From contig NZ_VCBX02000001.1 of assembly GCF_005938745.2 (NCBI RefSeq), positions 4,478,501 to 4,542,500 on the forward strand: a stretch of 64,000 nt of DNA, read 5' to 3'. Positions 26,842 to 35,668 of this stretch are shown here, piece by piece. This stretch comes from Rhodococcus sp. KBS0724. Lineage in GTDB: Bacteria; Actinomycetota; Actinomycetes; Mycobacteriales; Mycobacteriaceae. Each line of letters begins with the position of its first letter. Within the stretch, counting starts at the first letter, position 1. The translations under genes and the position numbers were made by a program. A model generated the notes under the pieces. The model had not been told where the DNA came from. It searched no databases and worked only from the letters and a program-made list of their open reading frames with translations.

Positions 26842-27669
26842 TCACAGTGACATATCGCGGAATGCTCCCCCACGCGCGGCAACCGCAGCGCCCAACTCGG
26901 CCGAATTCGGCGACGTGGCGATCCCGCTCACACCCTCGATCAGCATCGAGGACGCCCACGCCAGAGGTAACAACCCGGACGAACGACACTCGTCGAACAC
27001 TTCACGTGCAAGCGTTGCCGCCCGGCCCGGATCAAAACCCGTCATTGCGGCGCATCGCAGAAGGTTCGACTTGACCCTGTGCCTGAGCGATTCACAACCG
27101 GCGGCGAGTTCGACGGCGCGCTCGGCGTGCCCCAGCGCCCGCGTGAAATCACCGCCGGCGAGTGCAAGTTCAGCCGAGACCCACTCGAGCCTGATCAACT
27201 GACGCCACAGCTGCGCCGACTGGCCTTCCGGCCGGTGCATCCGCTCTACGCACAGCTCCAACAGGCGCCATCCCAGCGCCAGACGACCCTGACCGAGTGC
27301 GTCGGCTGCAAGTCCGGTCAACGCGTCACAGACGGCGGCGACCGACTCAGGAGAGTCGCCGTGTCCGGCGACAATGGCAAGAGCACGCCCGTCGTCATAC
27401 GACGCCTTCCTGTGCCAGCCGGTTTGCCGCAGGAACGACGCTCGCGTACTTGCGGACAACGAGGCATAAACACGGTCACCATCCCCGGCTAAGCCGGCGG
27501 TGCGACGATCCACCACATCCAAGGCCGCCCGCGCCTGCGCATAACGCCCTTGGCCACCGAGTGCGACGGCCGTCAACCACCAATCCTCGATCGTTGCCGG
27601 AGCGGACAGCGGTGCACGTCCGGGCTCTGCCCCGAATGCCACGGACTGAAGAGTTATCGACACGGTCAA
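26842..27669 (-). CDS. Rv3415c-like helical (TPR-like) protein
   Basis: A 275-residue protein, the same size as Rv3415c of M. tuberculosis and in the same place between sigD and whiB3. The sequence is rich in Ala and Leu with repeated helix pairs (VALGGQGRYAQARAALDVV, AGGDFTRALGHAERAVELA), typical of tetratricopeptide-like folds used for protein binding. No enzyme motif, signal peptide or membrane helix is visible. Function unknown. It is divergent from whiB3 over a 576-nt region and could be a partner of sigD or whiB3 regulation (inference from conserved position only). Confidence 0.85.
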   Translation of the reverse strand: MTVSITLQSVAFGAEPGRAPLSAPATIEDWWLTAVALGGQGRYAQARAALDVVDRRTAGLAGDGDRVYASLSASTRASFLRQTGWHRKASYDDGRALAIVAGHGDSPESVAAVCDALTGLAADALGQGRLALGWRLLELCVERMHRPEGQSAQLWRQLIRLEWVSAELALAGGDFTRALGHAERAVELAAGCESLRHRVKSNLLRCAAMTGFDPGRAATLAREVFDECRSSGLLPLAWASSMLIEGVSGIATSPNSAELGAAVAARGGAFRDMSL

Positions 27670-28245
27670 ATCATTGCAGTGACCTCAACCGCAGAGGGTT
27701 CCGAGGGGAGCATGATGACGCGGCACCTGTGATTTCGCAGCCATTCACCAAATGTTCAACTGAAATTGAAAATTGCATTTTCTCGGAATATTAACGAATA
27801 CATATCCATTAGGTTAACTACGGGTTACCTATTGGACAAATGTCCAAAGTGCAATATGGGAACTTAGTCCCAATTCAGTCATTCGAAAGTCGCACTACGG
27901 CGCCGACGATCACAGACATTCGCGAGCGATTCCTCTTTGTCCATAATACGAATACTCTGCCTGATCTGCCACTTCAGACGAAAAATATCTGCAAGACTTT
28001 ACACATCACTACTCACTGTCAATTAGTCCCAAGGGAATCGCTTACACACGAGCTGGCCGAAATGTAAATATTTCTCTCGTTAAATCTTGCTTTGCGAGAT
28101 ATGCCGCTCGCCACGCATCGAGGCTATTGACGCGATTTACTCAGCACCCTTACGGTTAGCAAGCGTGAACGATAGAAAGCCCGGATAATCTTCGGGCTAC
28201 TTGGTCCGCTCGTTGATCACGACGAGCTTGCAGTAAGGAGTCAAC
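27670..28245. promoter_or_regulatory. 576-nt AT-rich divergent region upstream of whiB3
   Basis: No supported gene lies here. Base composition falls far below the neighbouring genes, especially 27735-28110. It holds TTGGACA-AA-TGTCCAA (27832-27847), GGGAACTTAGTCCC soon after, and a second TTAGTCCC near 28022. Two leader hairpins precede whiB3: AGCCCGGA/TTCGGGCT (28078+100 region, 28178-28198) and GCTCGT/ACGAGC (28208-28227). A 75-codon reading at 27840-28067 has AT-rich codon use unlike its neighbours. The length suggests multi-input control of whiB3 and possibly a small RNA. Confidence 0.65.
27832..27847. promoter_or_regulatory. Palindrome TTGGACA-AA-TGTCCAA
   Basis: Perfect 7-bp arms around AA in the AT-rich region between the Rv3415c-like gene and whiB3. 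Candidate binding site of a dimeric regulator; the protein is unknown. Confidence 0.5.
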
Positions 28246-28542
28246 ATGCCTGCACCGAATCATCTTCCCGGGCCGAACGCAGACATCTGGGACTGGCAGA
28301 TGCACGGACTGTGCCGCGGAGTCGACTCCTCGATGTTCTTTCACCCGGACGGCGAACGCGGACGAGCCCGAGCGCAGCGCGAAACACGCGCCAAGGAAAT
28401 GTGCCACCAGTGCCCTGTCCTGATTCAGTGCCGCTCGCACGCACTGACCGTCTCGGAGCCGTACGGCATCTGGGGCGGGATGTCGGAAACCGAACGCGAA
28501 CTGCACGCACGACACCGCCGAAACGGCCGCCTGGCGTCGTAA
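28246..28542 (+). CDS. whiB3: WhiB-family iron-sulfur transcription factor, WhiB3-like
   Basis: A 98-residue WhiB protein. Four Cys ligands of the redox-sensitive 4Fe-4S cluster are visible: one in GLCRGVD, the CHQC pair, and CRSH after five residues. The GIWGGMSE beta-turn follows, then a basic tail (RHRRNGR) that contacts DNA. WhiB proteins act with the primary sigma factor's region 4. The position between the Rv3415c-like gene and groEL1 is that of whiB3 (Rv3416), which senses redox state and controls lipid metabolism in M. tuberculosis. The ribosome binding site is TAAGGAG. A strong terminator follows 50 nt downstream. Confidence 0.93.
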   Translation: MPAPNHLPGPNADIWDWQMHGLCRGVDSSMFFHPDGERGRARAQRETRAKEMCHQCPVLIQCRSHALTVSEPYGIWGGMSETERELHARHRRNGRLAS

Positions 28543-28591
28543 CATCTACAGCACTGCACGACCTGCTTACCCCTGCAGACCGAGACCAGAG

Positions 28592-28614
28592 AGCCCCCGA
28601 CGAACTCGGGGGCT
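28592..28614 (+). terminator. Terminator after whiB3
   Basis: AGCCCCCGA pairs with TCGGGGGCT around CGAAC, followed by TTCTCG. It closes the whiB3 transcript before the fasciclin gene. Confidence 0.85.
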
Positions 28615-28660
28615 TTCTCGTGTCTCGAGCTCGTGTCTCGAGGTCTTTTTGCATCTCGAC

Positions 28661-28687
28661 CCATCCACCGCACTGCCGCCTCCGAAT
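28661..28687 (+). promoter_or_regulatory. SigK-type promoter: CCATCC-N15-CCGAAT
   Basis: CCATCC (28661-28666) and CCGAAT (28682-28687) are 15 nt apart and lie 51-77 nt before the fasciclin ATG. The two hexamers match the mycobacterial SigK promoter consensus as I recall it (mpt83/mpt70 genes). The SigK-like gene is the next gene downstream of the fasciclin gene. Confidence 0.65.
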
Positions 28688-28737
28688 GCCTTGTACGGAA
28701 CGTGCACACCAGCACTTCATTTACGGAAGGCAGACCC

Positions 28738-29397
28738 ATGAACACCTCCTCTCGAGTTCTGGCAGTCACGGCAGCAGCGTCATTTGCACTCGTCGGCGTT
28801 GTCGGTTGTTCCTCCGACAGCGATGATTCGTCGGCTGACACCTCCAGCGCTGCGACGACAACGTCGAGCATGTCGATGTCGACGACCAGTGCGATGGCAG
28901 AGCCCGCATCGGATCTGGTCGGGGCAGGTTGTGCGGACTACGCAGCGGCAGTGCCCACGGGCGCCGGATCGGTCAGCGGAATGGCTCAGGACCCGGTCGC
29001 GACAGCGGCGTCGAACAATCCCCTCCTCACCACACTGACCGCTGCCGTATCCGGTCAGCTCAATCCGGACGTCAATCTGGTCGACACGCTCAACGGTGGT
29101 GAGTTCACCGTCTTCGCTCCCGTCGACGCCGCATTCGCGAAAATCGATCCGGCCACCATCGACAGCCTCAAGACCGACAGCGCAACGCTGACGAAGATCC
29201 TCACCTACCACGTGGTTCCCGGTCAGATCGCGCCCGCCGATATCGACGGCACCCACCCCACCGCCGAGGGCGGAACGGTCACCGTCACCGGGTCGGGCGA
29301 CAACATCAAGGTCAACGACGCGACCGTCATCTGTGGTGGCGTCAAGACCGCAAATGCCACCGTCTACCTCATCGATTCGGTGTTGATGCCGCAGTAA
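28738..29397 (+). CDS. Fasciclin (FAS1) domain lipoprotein, MPT83/MPT70-like
   Basis: A 219-residue surface lipoprotein. The ATG at 28738 follows ACGGAAGG; the lipobox is VVGC at residues 21-24. A Ser/Thr-rich linker is followed by one FAS1 domain with the two conserved blocks ([17 protein letters not shown] near residue 120 and [10 protein letters not shown] near 160) and the closing [13 protein letters not shown]. Cys in GAGCADY and VICGGV may form a disulfide as in MPT70. Mycobacterial relatives are secreted antigens under SigK control. Here the gene has a SigK-type promoter and sits just upstream of sigK-rskA, so it is probably a direct SigK target. A palindromic element separates it from sigK. 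Confidence 0.92.
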   Translation: MNTSSRVLAVTAAASFALVGVVGCSSDSDDSSADTSSAATTTSSMSMSTTSAMAEPASDLVGAGCADYAAAVPTGAGSVSGMAQDPVATAASNNPLLTTLTAAVSGQLNPDVNLVDTLNGGEFTVFAPVDAAFAKIDPATIDSLKTDSATLTKILTYHVVPGQIAPADIDGTHPTAEGGTVTVTGSGDNIKVNDATVICGGVKTANATVYLIDSVLMPQ

Positions 29398-29406
29398 TCC
29401 CCTCTC

Positions 29407-29450
29407 CTGTGCGCCTTTGTCAACCGCGGGCGGTTAACAAAGGCGCACAG
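29407..29450. terminator. REP-like palindrome, second copy
   Basis: 21-bp arms (29407-29427 and 29430-29450) around GG with one mismatch (GGTTAAC). It is the same sequence as the element at 14137-14180 except for that base and the loop. It lies 9 nt after the fasciclin stop and 34 nt before sigK, so it may attenuate read-through into sigK. Confidence 0.78.
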
Positions 29451-29483
29451 CGGTTACGGCGGGCCAACAGAAAAGAACCGGAC

Positions 29484-30188
29484 ATGCACGCTACGGTTGT
29501 ACTCGATGAAACAAGACGAACCTTCGGGGCGGGATTACTCCGCGCGGGTGAGCCACGCGACGTGAGTGAACCGAACGAGGCCCCAGAGAACACCGACGCT
29601 TGTCCGATCGACAATTCTGCCGCCCGCACCGCCCGGACCACGGAATCCCGCGAACTTGCGCTGATACTCGAGAGCATCGCTCGCGGCGATCAGTCAGCAT
29701 TCGCCGAGTTCTACGATCGGACCAGCGCCCGGGTCTACGGGATGGTGCTCCGAGTTCTCCGTGATCCGGGGTTCTCCGAAGAAACTGTTCAAGAGGTATA
29801 TCTCCAAGCTTGGAAAACCGTGGACACGTTCGATCCGGCACGCGGGTCGGCACTGTCCTGGCTCCTCACCCTCGCACACCGACGAGCTGTGGACCGGGTG
29901 CGGTCCGAGCAGTCGAGTACCGATCGCCAAGCCCTCTACGACACCACGAATGCGACACCGGAATTCGACGTCGTCAGCGAAGAAGTCACTCGCAAAGACG
30001 AACATCGCGCCGTCACCGACTGTTTGGAATCGGTGACGGCAACCCAGCGAGAAGCATTGACACTGGCGTACTACGGCGGGCGAACGTACCGAGAAGTAGC
30101 CGAAGACCTCGGCGTGGCGATTCCCACGATAAAGTCACGAATCCGCGACGGACTGCTGCGGTTGCGAAAATGTCTGGGGGTGAACTGA
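29484..30188 (+). CDS. sigK: ECF RNA polymerase sigma factor SigK
   Basis: Group 4 sigma factor, 234 residues from ATG 29484. Earlier in-frame codons fall inside the palindrome and are rejected; a GTG at 29550 would give a length closer to mycobacterial SigK, since the first 50 residues are non-conserved. Region 2 is FAEFYDRTSARVYGMVLRVLRDPGFSEETVQEVYLQAWKTV with SALSWLLTLAHRRAVDRVR. Region 4 is QREALTLAYYGGRTYREVAEDLGVAIPTIKSRIRDGLLRLRK. It is followed one base later by rskA, and the fasciclin gene upstream matches the SigK regulon of mycobacteria. Confidence 0.9.
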   Translation: MHATVVLDETRRTFGAGLLRAGEPRDVSEPNEAPENTDACPIDNSAARTARTTESRELALILESIARGDQSAFAEFYDRTSARVYGMVLRVLRDPGFSEETVQEVYLQAWKTVDTFDPARGSALSWLLTLAHRRAVDRVRSEQSSTDRQALYDTTNATPEFDVVSEEVTRKDEHRAVTDCLESVTATQREALTLAYYGGRTYREVAEDLGVAIPTIKSRIRDGLLRLRKCLGVN

Positions 30189-30189
30189 G

Positions 30190-30924
30190 ATGGACGAAGA
30201 GCTGATCGGCTGGGCGTACCCCTACGCGATCGACGCCCTCGACCCCGACGAGCGTCGGGCCGTCGACGTTCTCCTGGAAGGCACTGACGCGGCCACCCGC
30301 GCGGAATTCGGGTCTCAGGTCCGGCTCACAGCCGAGACGATGGCTGCGCTGAGCATTCTGGATGCGGTCGAACCTCCGCCAGGACTTCGTGGACGGTTGC
30401 TCGACACTATTGCCGAGATACCTCAAACCCCGGAAGTGGCTCCGCCTGTTTCCCTTGCCAGTCGCCGCAAGCGTCGACGCCCGTGGACCGTCGCTTTGGC
30501 TGCCGCTGCTGCGGTGGTGATCGTGGTCGGAGGAATCGGGATCGGCAGCCGGATCAACGACAACCCTGCGTCTCCGAACACCGTTTCGGAGATCATGGCG
30601 GCGCCAGACGTGCACACCACTACTTTGGATGTCCCTGGCGGCGGCACCGCGACGACGGCCTTCTCGCCCTCCGAGGATGCTGCGGTGTTGACGATGAACG
30701 GCGTGACTCCTCCGAGCCCGGACAAGGTCTACCAAATGTGGTTGGTCGAGAACGAAACCACCATGACACCGGCAGGCACGATGGCCCCCGCCGACGTCAA
30801 ACCCACCACTCAGGTTGTCCTCGACGGTATCGGTTCCAACACGAAGTTGGCGTTCACGGTCGAACCTCCGGGAGGCTCGACTCAGCCGACCAGCCCGCCG
30901 TTTGCGGTCATTCCCCTGGTGTGA
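30190..30924 (+). CDS. rskA: Anti-sigma-K factor RskA
   Basis: A 244-residue single-span anti-sigma factor. The cytoplasmic N-terminus (LIGWAYPYAIDALDPDERRAVDVLLEG and LTAETMAALS) is the sigma-binding helical domain; it has no HxxxCxxC zinc motif. A membrane helix lies at about residues 98-115 (VALAAAAAVVIVVGGIGIG). The periplasmic RskA domain carries the typical VYQMWLVENETTMTPAGTM and LAFTVEPPGGSTQPTSPP. Start is one base after the sigK stop, so the pair is co-translated. Release of SigK needs regulated intramembrane proteolysis of RskA in mycobacteria. Its stop codon begins an 18-bp tandem repeat, followed by a strong terminator. Confidence 0.93.
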   Translation: MDEELIGWAYPYAIDALDPDERRAVDVLLEGTDAATRAEFGSQVRLTAETMAALSILDAVEPPPGLRGRLLDTIAEIPQTPEVAPPVSLASRRKRRRPWTVALAAAAAVVIVVGGIGIGSRINDNPASPNTVSEIMAAPDVHTTTLDVPGGGTATTAFSPSEDAAVLTMNGVTPPSPDKVYQMWLVENETTMTPAGTMAPADVKPTTQVVLDGIGSNTKLAFTVEPPGGSTQPTSPPFAVIPLV

Positions 30925-30955
30925 GCTGCAACTGAAATCTGAGCTGCAACTGAAA
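30922..30955. repeat. 18-bp tandem direct repeat spanning the rskA stop codon
   Basis: TGAGCTGCAACTGAAA occurs at 30922-30937 and 30940-30955, an exact repeat with period 18. The first copy begins with the rskA TGA. It looks like a recent local duplication that leaves a second in-frame TGA. Confidence 0.85.
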
Positions 30956-30996
30956 AAAGATATCCCCCACCAACTTTCGGTGGGGGATATCTTTTT
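30954..30996. terminator. Bidirectional terminator, rskA / groEL
   Basis: An 18-bp stem (30954-30971 with 30979-30996; GATATCCCCCACC core) with loop AACTTTC has A-run and T-run flanks that act on both strands. It lies between convergent rskA and groEL. Confidence 0.93.
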
Positions 30997-31008
30997 CGTG
31001 TGTGAAGC

Positions 31009-32694
<1,686 letters not shown>

Positions 32695-32705
32695 TCACGT
32701 GTGTC

Positions 32706-33005
32706 TTACTTGGAGACGACAGCCAGCACGTCGCGTGCCGACAGAATCAGGTACTCCTGGCCGGCGTACTTGATCTCGGTTCCGCCGTACTTGGAGTAGA
32801 TGACCGTGTCACCCTCCTTGACGTCGACCGGGATGCGGTTGCCCTGCTCGTTGACGCGGCCTTCGCCGACTGCAACAACGGTGCCCTCCTGGGGCTTTTC
32901 CTTGGCCGTGTCAGGAATGACCAGGCCGGAAGCCGTCGTCGTTTCAGCCTCGTTGGCCTGTACGAGGATCTTGTCCTCGAGCGGCTTGATGTTGACGCTC
33001 GCCAC
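32706..33005 (-). CDS. groES: 10-kDa chaperonin GroES
   Basis: Co-chaperonin of 99 residues that caps the GroEL ring. It begins [46 protein letters not shown], with the mobile loop [11 protein letters not shown], and ends [10 protein letters not shown]. Length is normal. It is first in the groES-groEL operon; the CIRCE operator lies 120 nt upstream of the start. Confidence 0.98.
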   Translation of the reverse strand: MASVNIKPLEDKILVQANEAETTTASGLVIPDTAKEKPQEGTVVAVGEGRVNEQGNRIPVDVKEGDTVIYSKYGGTEIKYAGQEYLILSARDVLAVVSK

Positions 33006-33125
33006 GATGAGCCCTCCACTTTGGGTATGTGCGCCCGAGGGTTGCTCGAGACGCGATGGGTTTGACGTTTACGGCGCGTCACTGCAGTCCCGTCGTCGCG
33101 GGTGCCGGAACTCGATCAGCGCCAA

Positions 33126-33152
33126 TTGGCACTCTATACGTGAGAGTGCCAA
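33126..33152. promoter_or_regulatory. CIRCE element (HrcA operator) of groESL
   Basis: TTGGCACTC-N9-GAGTGCCAA, perfect 9-bp arms. It matches the CIRCE consensus TTAGCACTC-N9-GAGTGCTAA with a compensated change in each arm. It lies upstream of groES and 82 nt before the divergent phosphoesterase gene, so HrcA could affect both. Confidence 0.93.
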
Positions 33153-33234
33153 CCCTCAAGGACTGGGCGCGTTTTTTCTCTTCGTCCTGAGCGAAATCAG
33201 ACCCACGTCCAATTTGTTCACCTATTGTTCATTC

Positions 33235-34953
33235 GTGACGAACATCAATCGCCGTAGTTTCCTGACCTTTGCCGGACTCGGCGCCGTGGGCGCAGTAGGT
33301 CTGAGCGCCAAGCCTTGGGGACTGCAATATGCCGGCGCCGCTCCCCTGCCCACCTCGGGCGCGGGCACCACTCTCGAAGCAGTCGCGACGCCGATCGGCA
33401 GCAGCGGCTACCGCAAACTGGGAGCCGGTCCCGGCTGGGCGAACATCGTGCGCGGCGAACTCGCCGAACCCAGGTCCGGACGCGAAGACCGTCGCACCGC
33501 TTTGGCATCTTTTGTGCAGTTGACCGACGTCCACATCCTCGACGCGCAGTCGCCGATGCGTTTCGAATACGTCCACCAGATCACCGGTTCCGCTTTCCGC
33601 CCGCAGGAAACCCTGACTGCGCACGGACTGATTTCGCTTGTCCGAGCTGTCAATTCCATCGGATCCGGCCCGCACACGGCACGACCGTTCGACGCGGTGG
33701 TCACCACCGGCGACAACACCGACAACAAGGAACATGCCGAACTCGACTGGTTCCTGACGGCGCTCAACGGCGGCACGATCGTCGCGAACACCGGCGCGAA
33801 GGACCGTTACGAGGGTGTCCAGAACTCCGGGGCGGATCTGTACTGGAACCCTGAATCCCCGATGCTCGACATGTACAAGAAGGCCGGCTTCCCCGAGATT
33901 CCCAATTTCTTCGGCGCCGCCTTCACGCCTGTCTCGAGCCCTGGCCTGGACACTCCCTGGTACTGCGTGTTCGGCAACCACGACGATTCGGTGTCCGGCA
34001 CAGTTCCCAGTGGCATCCCGCCGCTCGAGGCCATGTACACCGGATCGCTCAAGTTCGAGGTTCCGGGCTCACCTGAGCAAGCCAAGCAGATCGACATCGC
34101 CACCAAGTTCGATCCGAGTGCGATTCCGGGCATTCTGTCCGCCTTCACGACGCCGCCGCGACAGGTCACCCCCGACCCGGCACGTGCTCCCTTCACTCCG
34201 AAGCAGTTCATCGCGGCGCACCTCGATCCGGCGCACGCCGGTCCGGGCCCGGTCGGTCACGGATTTGCACCGGACGCCGATCACACCGGCATCGGTTACT
34301 ACTCGTTCGAGATAGCTCCCGGCGTCGTCGGAATCAGCATGGACTCCACCAACCGCGCCGGCTTTGTCGACGGTTCGCTGGGTGCCGCGCAGTTCCGCTG
34401 GATCGAGGACACCCTTCGCGCCGGCAGCAGCACTTACTACGACGCAGCGGGCTCTCGTGTCACCGAGTCGCGCAGTGACATGTACTTCGTATTGTTCAGT
34501 CACCACACGAGCGACACGATGGACAATCTCATCCCCGATCCCGAGAACATCCTCGAGCCGCGCTTCCGAGGTTCGCAGCTTCTCGATCTGCTACACCGCT
34601 TCCCGAATGTTCTTGCCTGGGTCAACGGCCACACCCACGAGAACAAGATCACCCCGAGGCCCGGCGCCACGCCGGAGCAGGGATTCTGGGAGATCAATAC
34701 CGCCTCGCACATCGACTTCCCGCAACTCGGCCGAATCATCGAGATCGCGGACAACGCCGACGGCACAGTCTCGCTGCTCGCGACGCTCTTCGAAGCCGAG
34801 AGCCCGTACTCGGTCGATCACAGCAACAAGACACCGGAAGGCCTGGCGTCGCTGTATCGCGAGTTGTCGTTCAACGACATTCACCGCGACCCCAAGCTGA
34901 CCGGAGCCGGCGTCGATCAGAATGTCGAGCTGCTGGTTCCTGTCATTCGGTAG
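33235..34953 (+). CDS. Tat-exported metallophosphoesterase
   Basis: A 572-residue secreted phosphoesterase. The GTG start is followed by NRRSFLTFAGLGAVGAVG, a twin-arginine signal; the earlier open frame overlaps the CIRCE/groES promoter and lacks homology. The dinuclear metal core is complete in order: TDVHILD (Asp, His), TTGDNTDN (Asp), FGNHDD (Asn-His), FSHHTSD (His) and VNGHTHEN (His-x-His). It resembles the TIGR03767-type actinobacterial phosphoesterases. It probably cleaves phosphate esters outside the membrane; the substrate is not evident. It is convergent with the K+ channel gene (11-nt overlap). It is absent from this place in the mycobacterial gene order. Confidence 0.9.
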   Translation: MTNINRRSFLTFAGLGAVGAVGLSAKPWGLQYAGAAPLPTSGAGTTLEAVATPIGSSGYRKLGAGPGWANIVRGELAEPRSGREDRRTALASFVQLTDVHILDAQSPMRFEYVHQITGSAFRPQETLTAHGLISLVRAVNSIGSGPHTARPFDAVVTTGDNTDNKEHAELDWFLTALNGGTIVANTGAKDRYEGVQNSGADLYWNPESPMLDMYKKAGFPEIPNFFGAAFTPVSSPGLDTPWYCVFGNHDDSVSGTVPSGIPPLEAMYTGSLKFEVPGSPEQAKQIDIATKFDPSAIPGILSAFTTPPRQVTPDPARAPFTPKQFIAAHLDPAHAGPGPVGHGFAPDADHTGIGYYSFEIAPGVVGISMDSTNRAGFVDGSLGAAQFRWIEDTLRAGSSTYYDAAGSRVTESRSDMYFVLFSHHTSDTMDNLIPDPENILEPRFRGSQLLDLLHRFPNVLAWVNGHTHENKITPRPGATPEQGFWEINTASHIDFPQLGRIIEIADNADGTVSLLATLFEAESPYSVDHSNKTPEGLASLYRELSFNDIHRDPKLTGAGVDQNVELLVPVIR

Positions 34954-35509
34954 CGTCACCCGCCTTCTGCTGTCGTGTCCTGTGTTTCTTCGACCAGGAC
35001 ACGGCAGCAACAACAAAGCGGACGCCGAAGCCGATCAGCACCAGGTTGCAGACGATCTGAAGTGACACCAATGCCCGGGCCGGATCGGTTCGGGCGGCAA
35101 TGTCCCCGAACCCCACCGTCGAGAACACCGAGAGCGAGAAGTAGAGCGCTGCCATTCTCGACAGTGGTTCGGTGAAGCTGGCCGGGTCGGCTCGGGCGAC
35201 GACGAAGTACGTGATCGAGACGAGTAGAAGGTACGTCGGCATCACCACCGATACGGCTTCGACGGCCTGCAGCGACGGGACATCCGATTTCAGGATTCGA
35301 CTGATCTGCCACGAGGCAACCCCGACGACCGCGGCGCCTCCTCCGATCAGCAAAACGAATGCCCTGCCGGTATGCGCATCGGTCCACGGCAACAGGAAAT
35401 ACGCGCTTCCCAATGCGATGACGGTCAGCATCGGCCGCAGTAACGCCTCGGCGATCAATCGGCGACGTTGACGCGTATCCATCGACCGAGATTCGACTTT
35501 TTTCCGCAT
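34943..35509 (-). CDS. Two-pore-helix potassium channel-like protein
   Basis: A 188-residue membrane protein with a selectivity filter STVGFGD in the pore loop (LYFSLSVFSTVGFGDIAART), flanked by helices (LQIVCNLVLIGFGVRFVVAAVS after it). Two further helices lie nearer the N-terminus (MLTVIALGSAYFLL, FVLLIGGGAAVVGVASW). The layout resembles the Ion_trans_2 family. No RCK domain or cyclic-nucleotide domain follows, so gating is unknown. An alternative start is the internal ATG (MDTRQRRR). K+ selectivity is inferred from TVGFGD. Confidence 0.9.
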   Translation of the reverse strand: MRKKVESRSMDTRQRRRLIAEALLRPMLTVIALGSAYFLLPWTDAHTGRAFVLLIGGGAAVVGVASWQISRILKSDVPSLQAVEAVSVVMPTYLLLVSITYFVVARADPASFTEPLSRMAALYFSLSVFSTVGFGDIAARTDPARALVSLQIVCNLVLIGFGVRFVVAAVSWSKKHRTRQQKAGDATE

Positions 35510-35606
35510 AATTCAATATTCGGCAATCCTGCTGGTAAAACCACCCTTTCGGTCCGAAAAGTTCACCTTCTTGCGGAAAACCACTGAGCAATCATGACGA
35601 TCGTTC

Positions 35607-35624
35607 TGTAACGTTCATGTAACG
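35607..35624. promoter_or_regulatory. Direct repeat TGTAACG-TTCA-TGTAACG
   Basis: Two exact 7-bp copies spaced 11 bp start to start, 45 nt upstream of the Hsp70-like gene. The 11-bp period is typical of OmpR/PhoB-family binding sites. No regulator gene is adjacent. Confidence 0.45.
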
Positions 35625-35668
35625 GCGACTGATATGCCGTCACAGAAACACCTGCGAGGAGGTGCAAG

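Noticed and set aside
27840..28067. 75-codon frame in the AT-rich region before whiB3
   Set aside because: Codon use is unlike the genome, there is no ribosome binding site and no recognisable protein pattern. It is more likely regulatory DNA.
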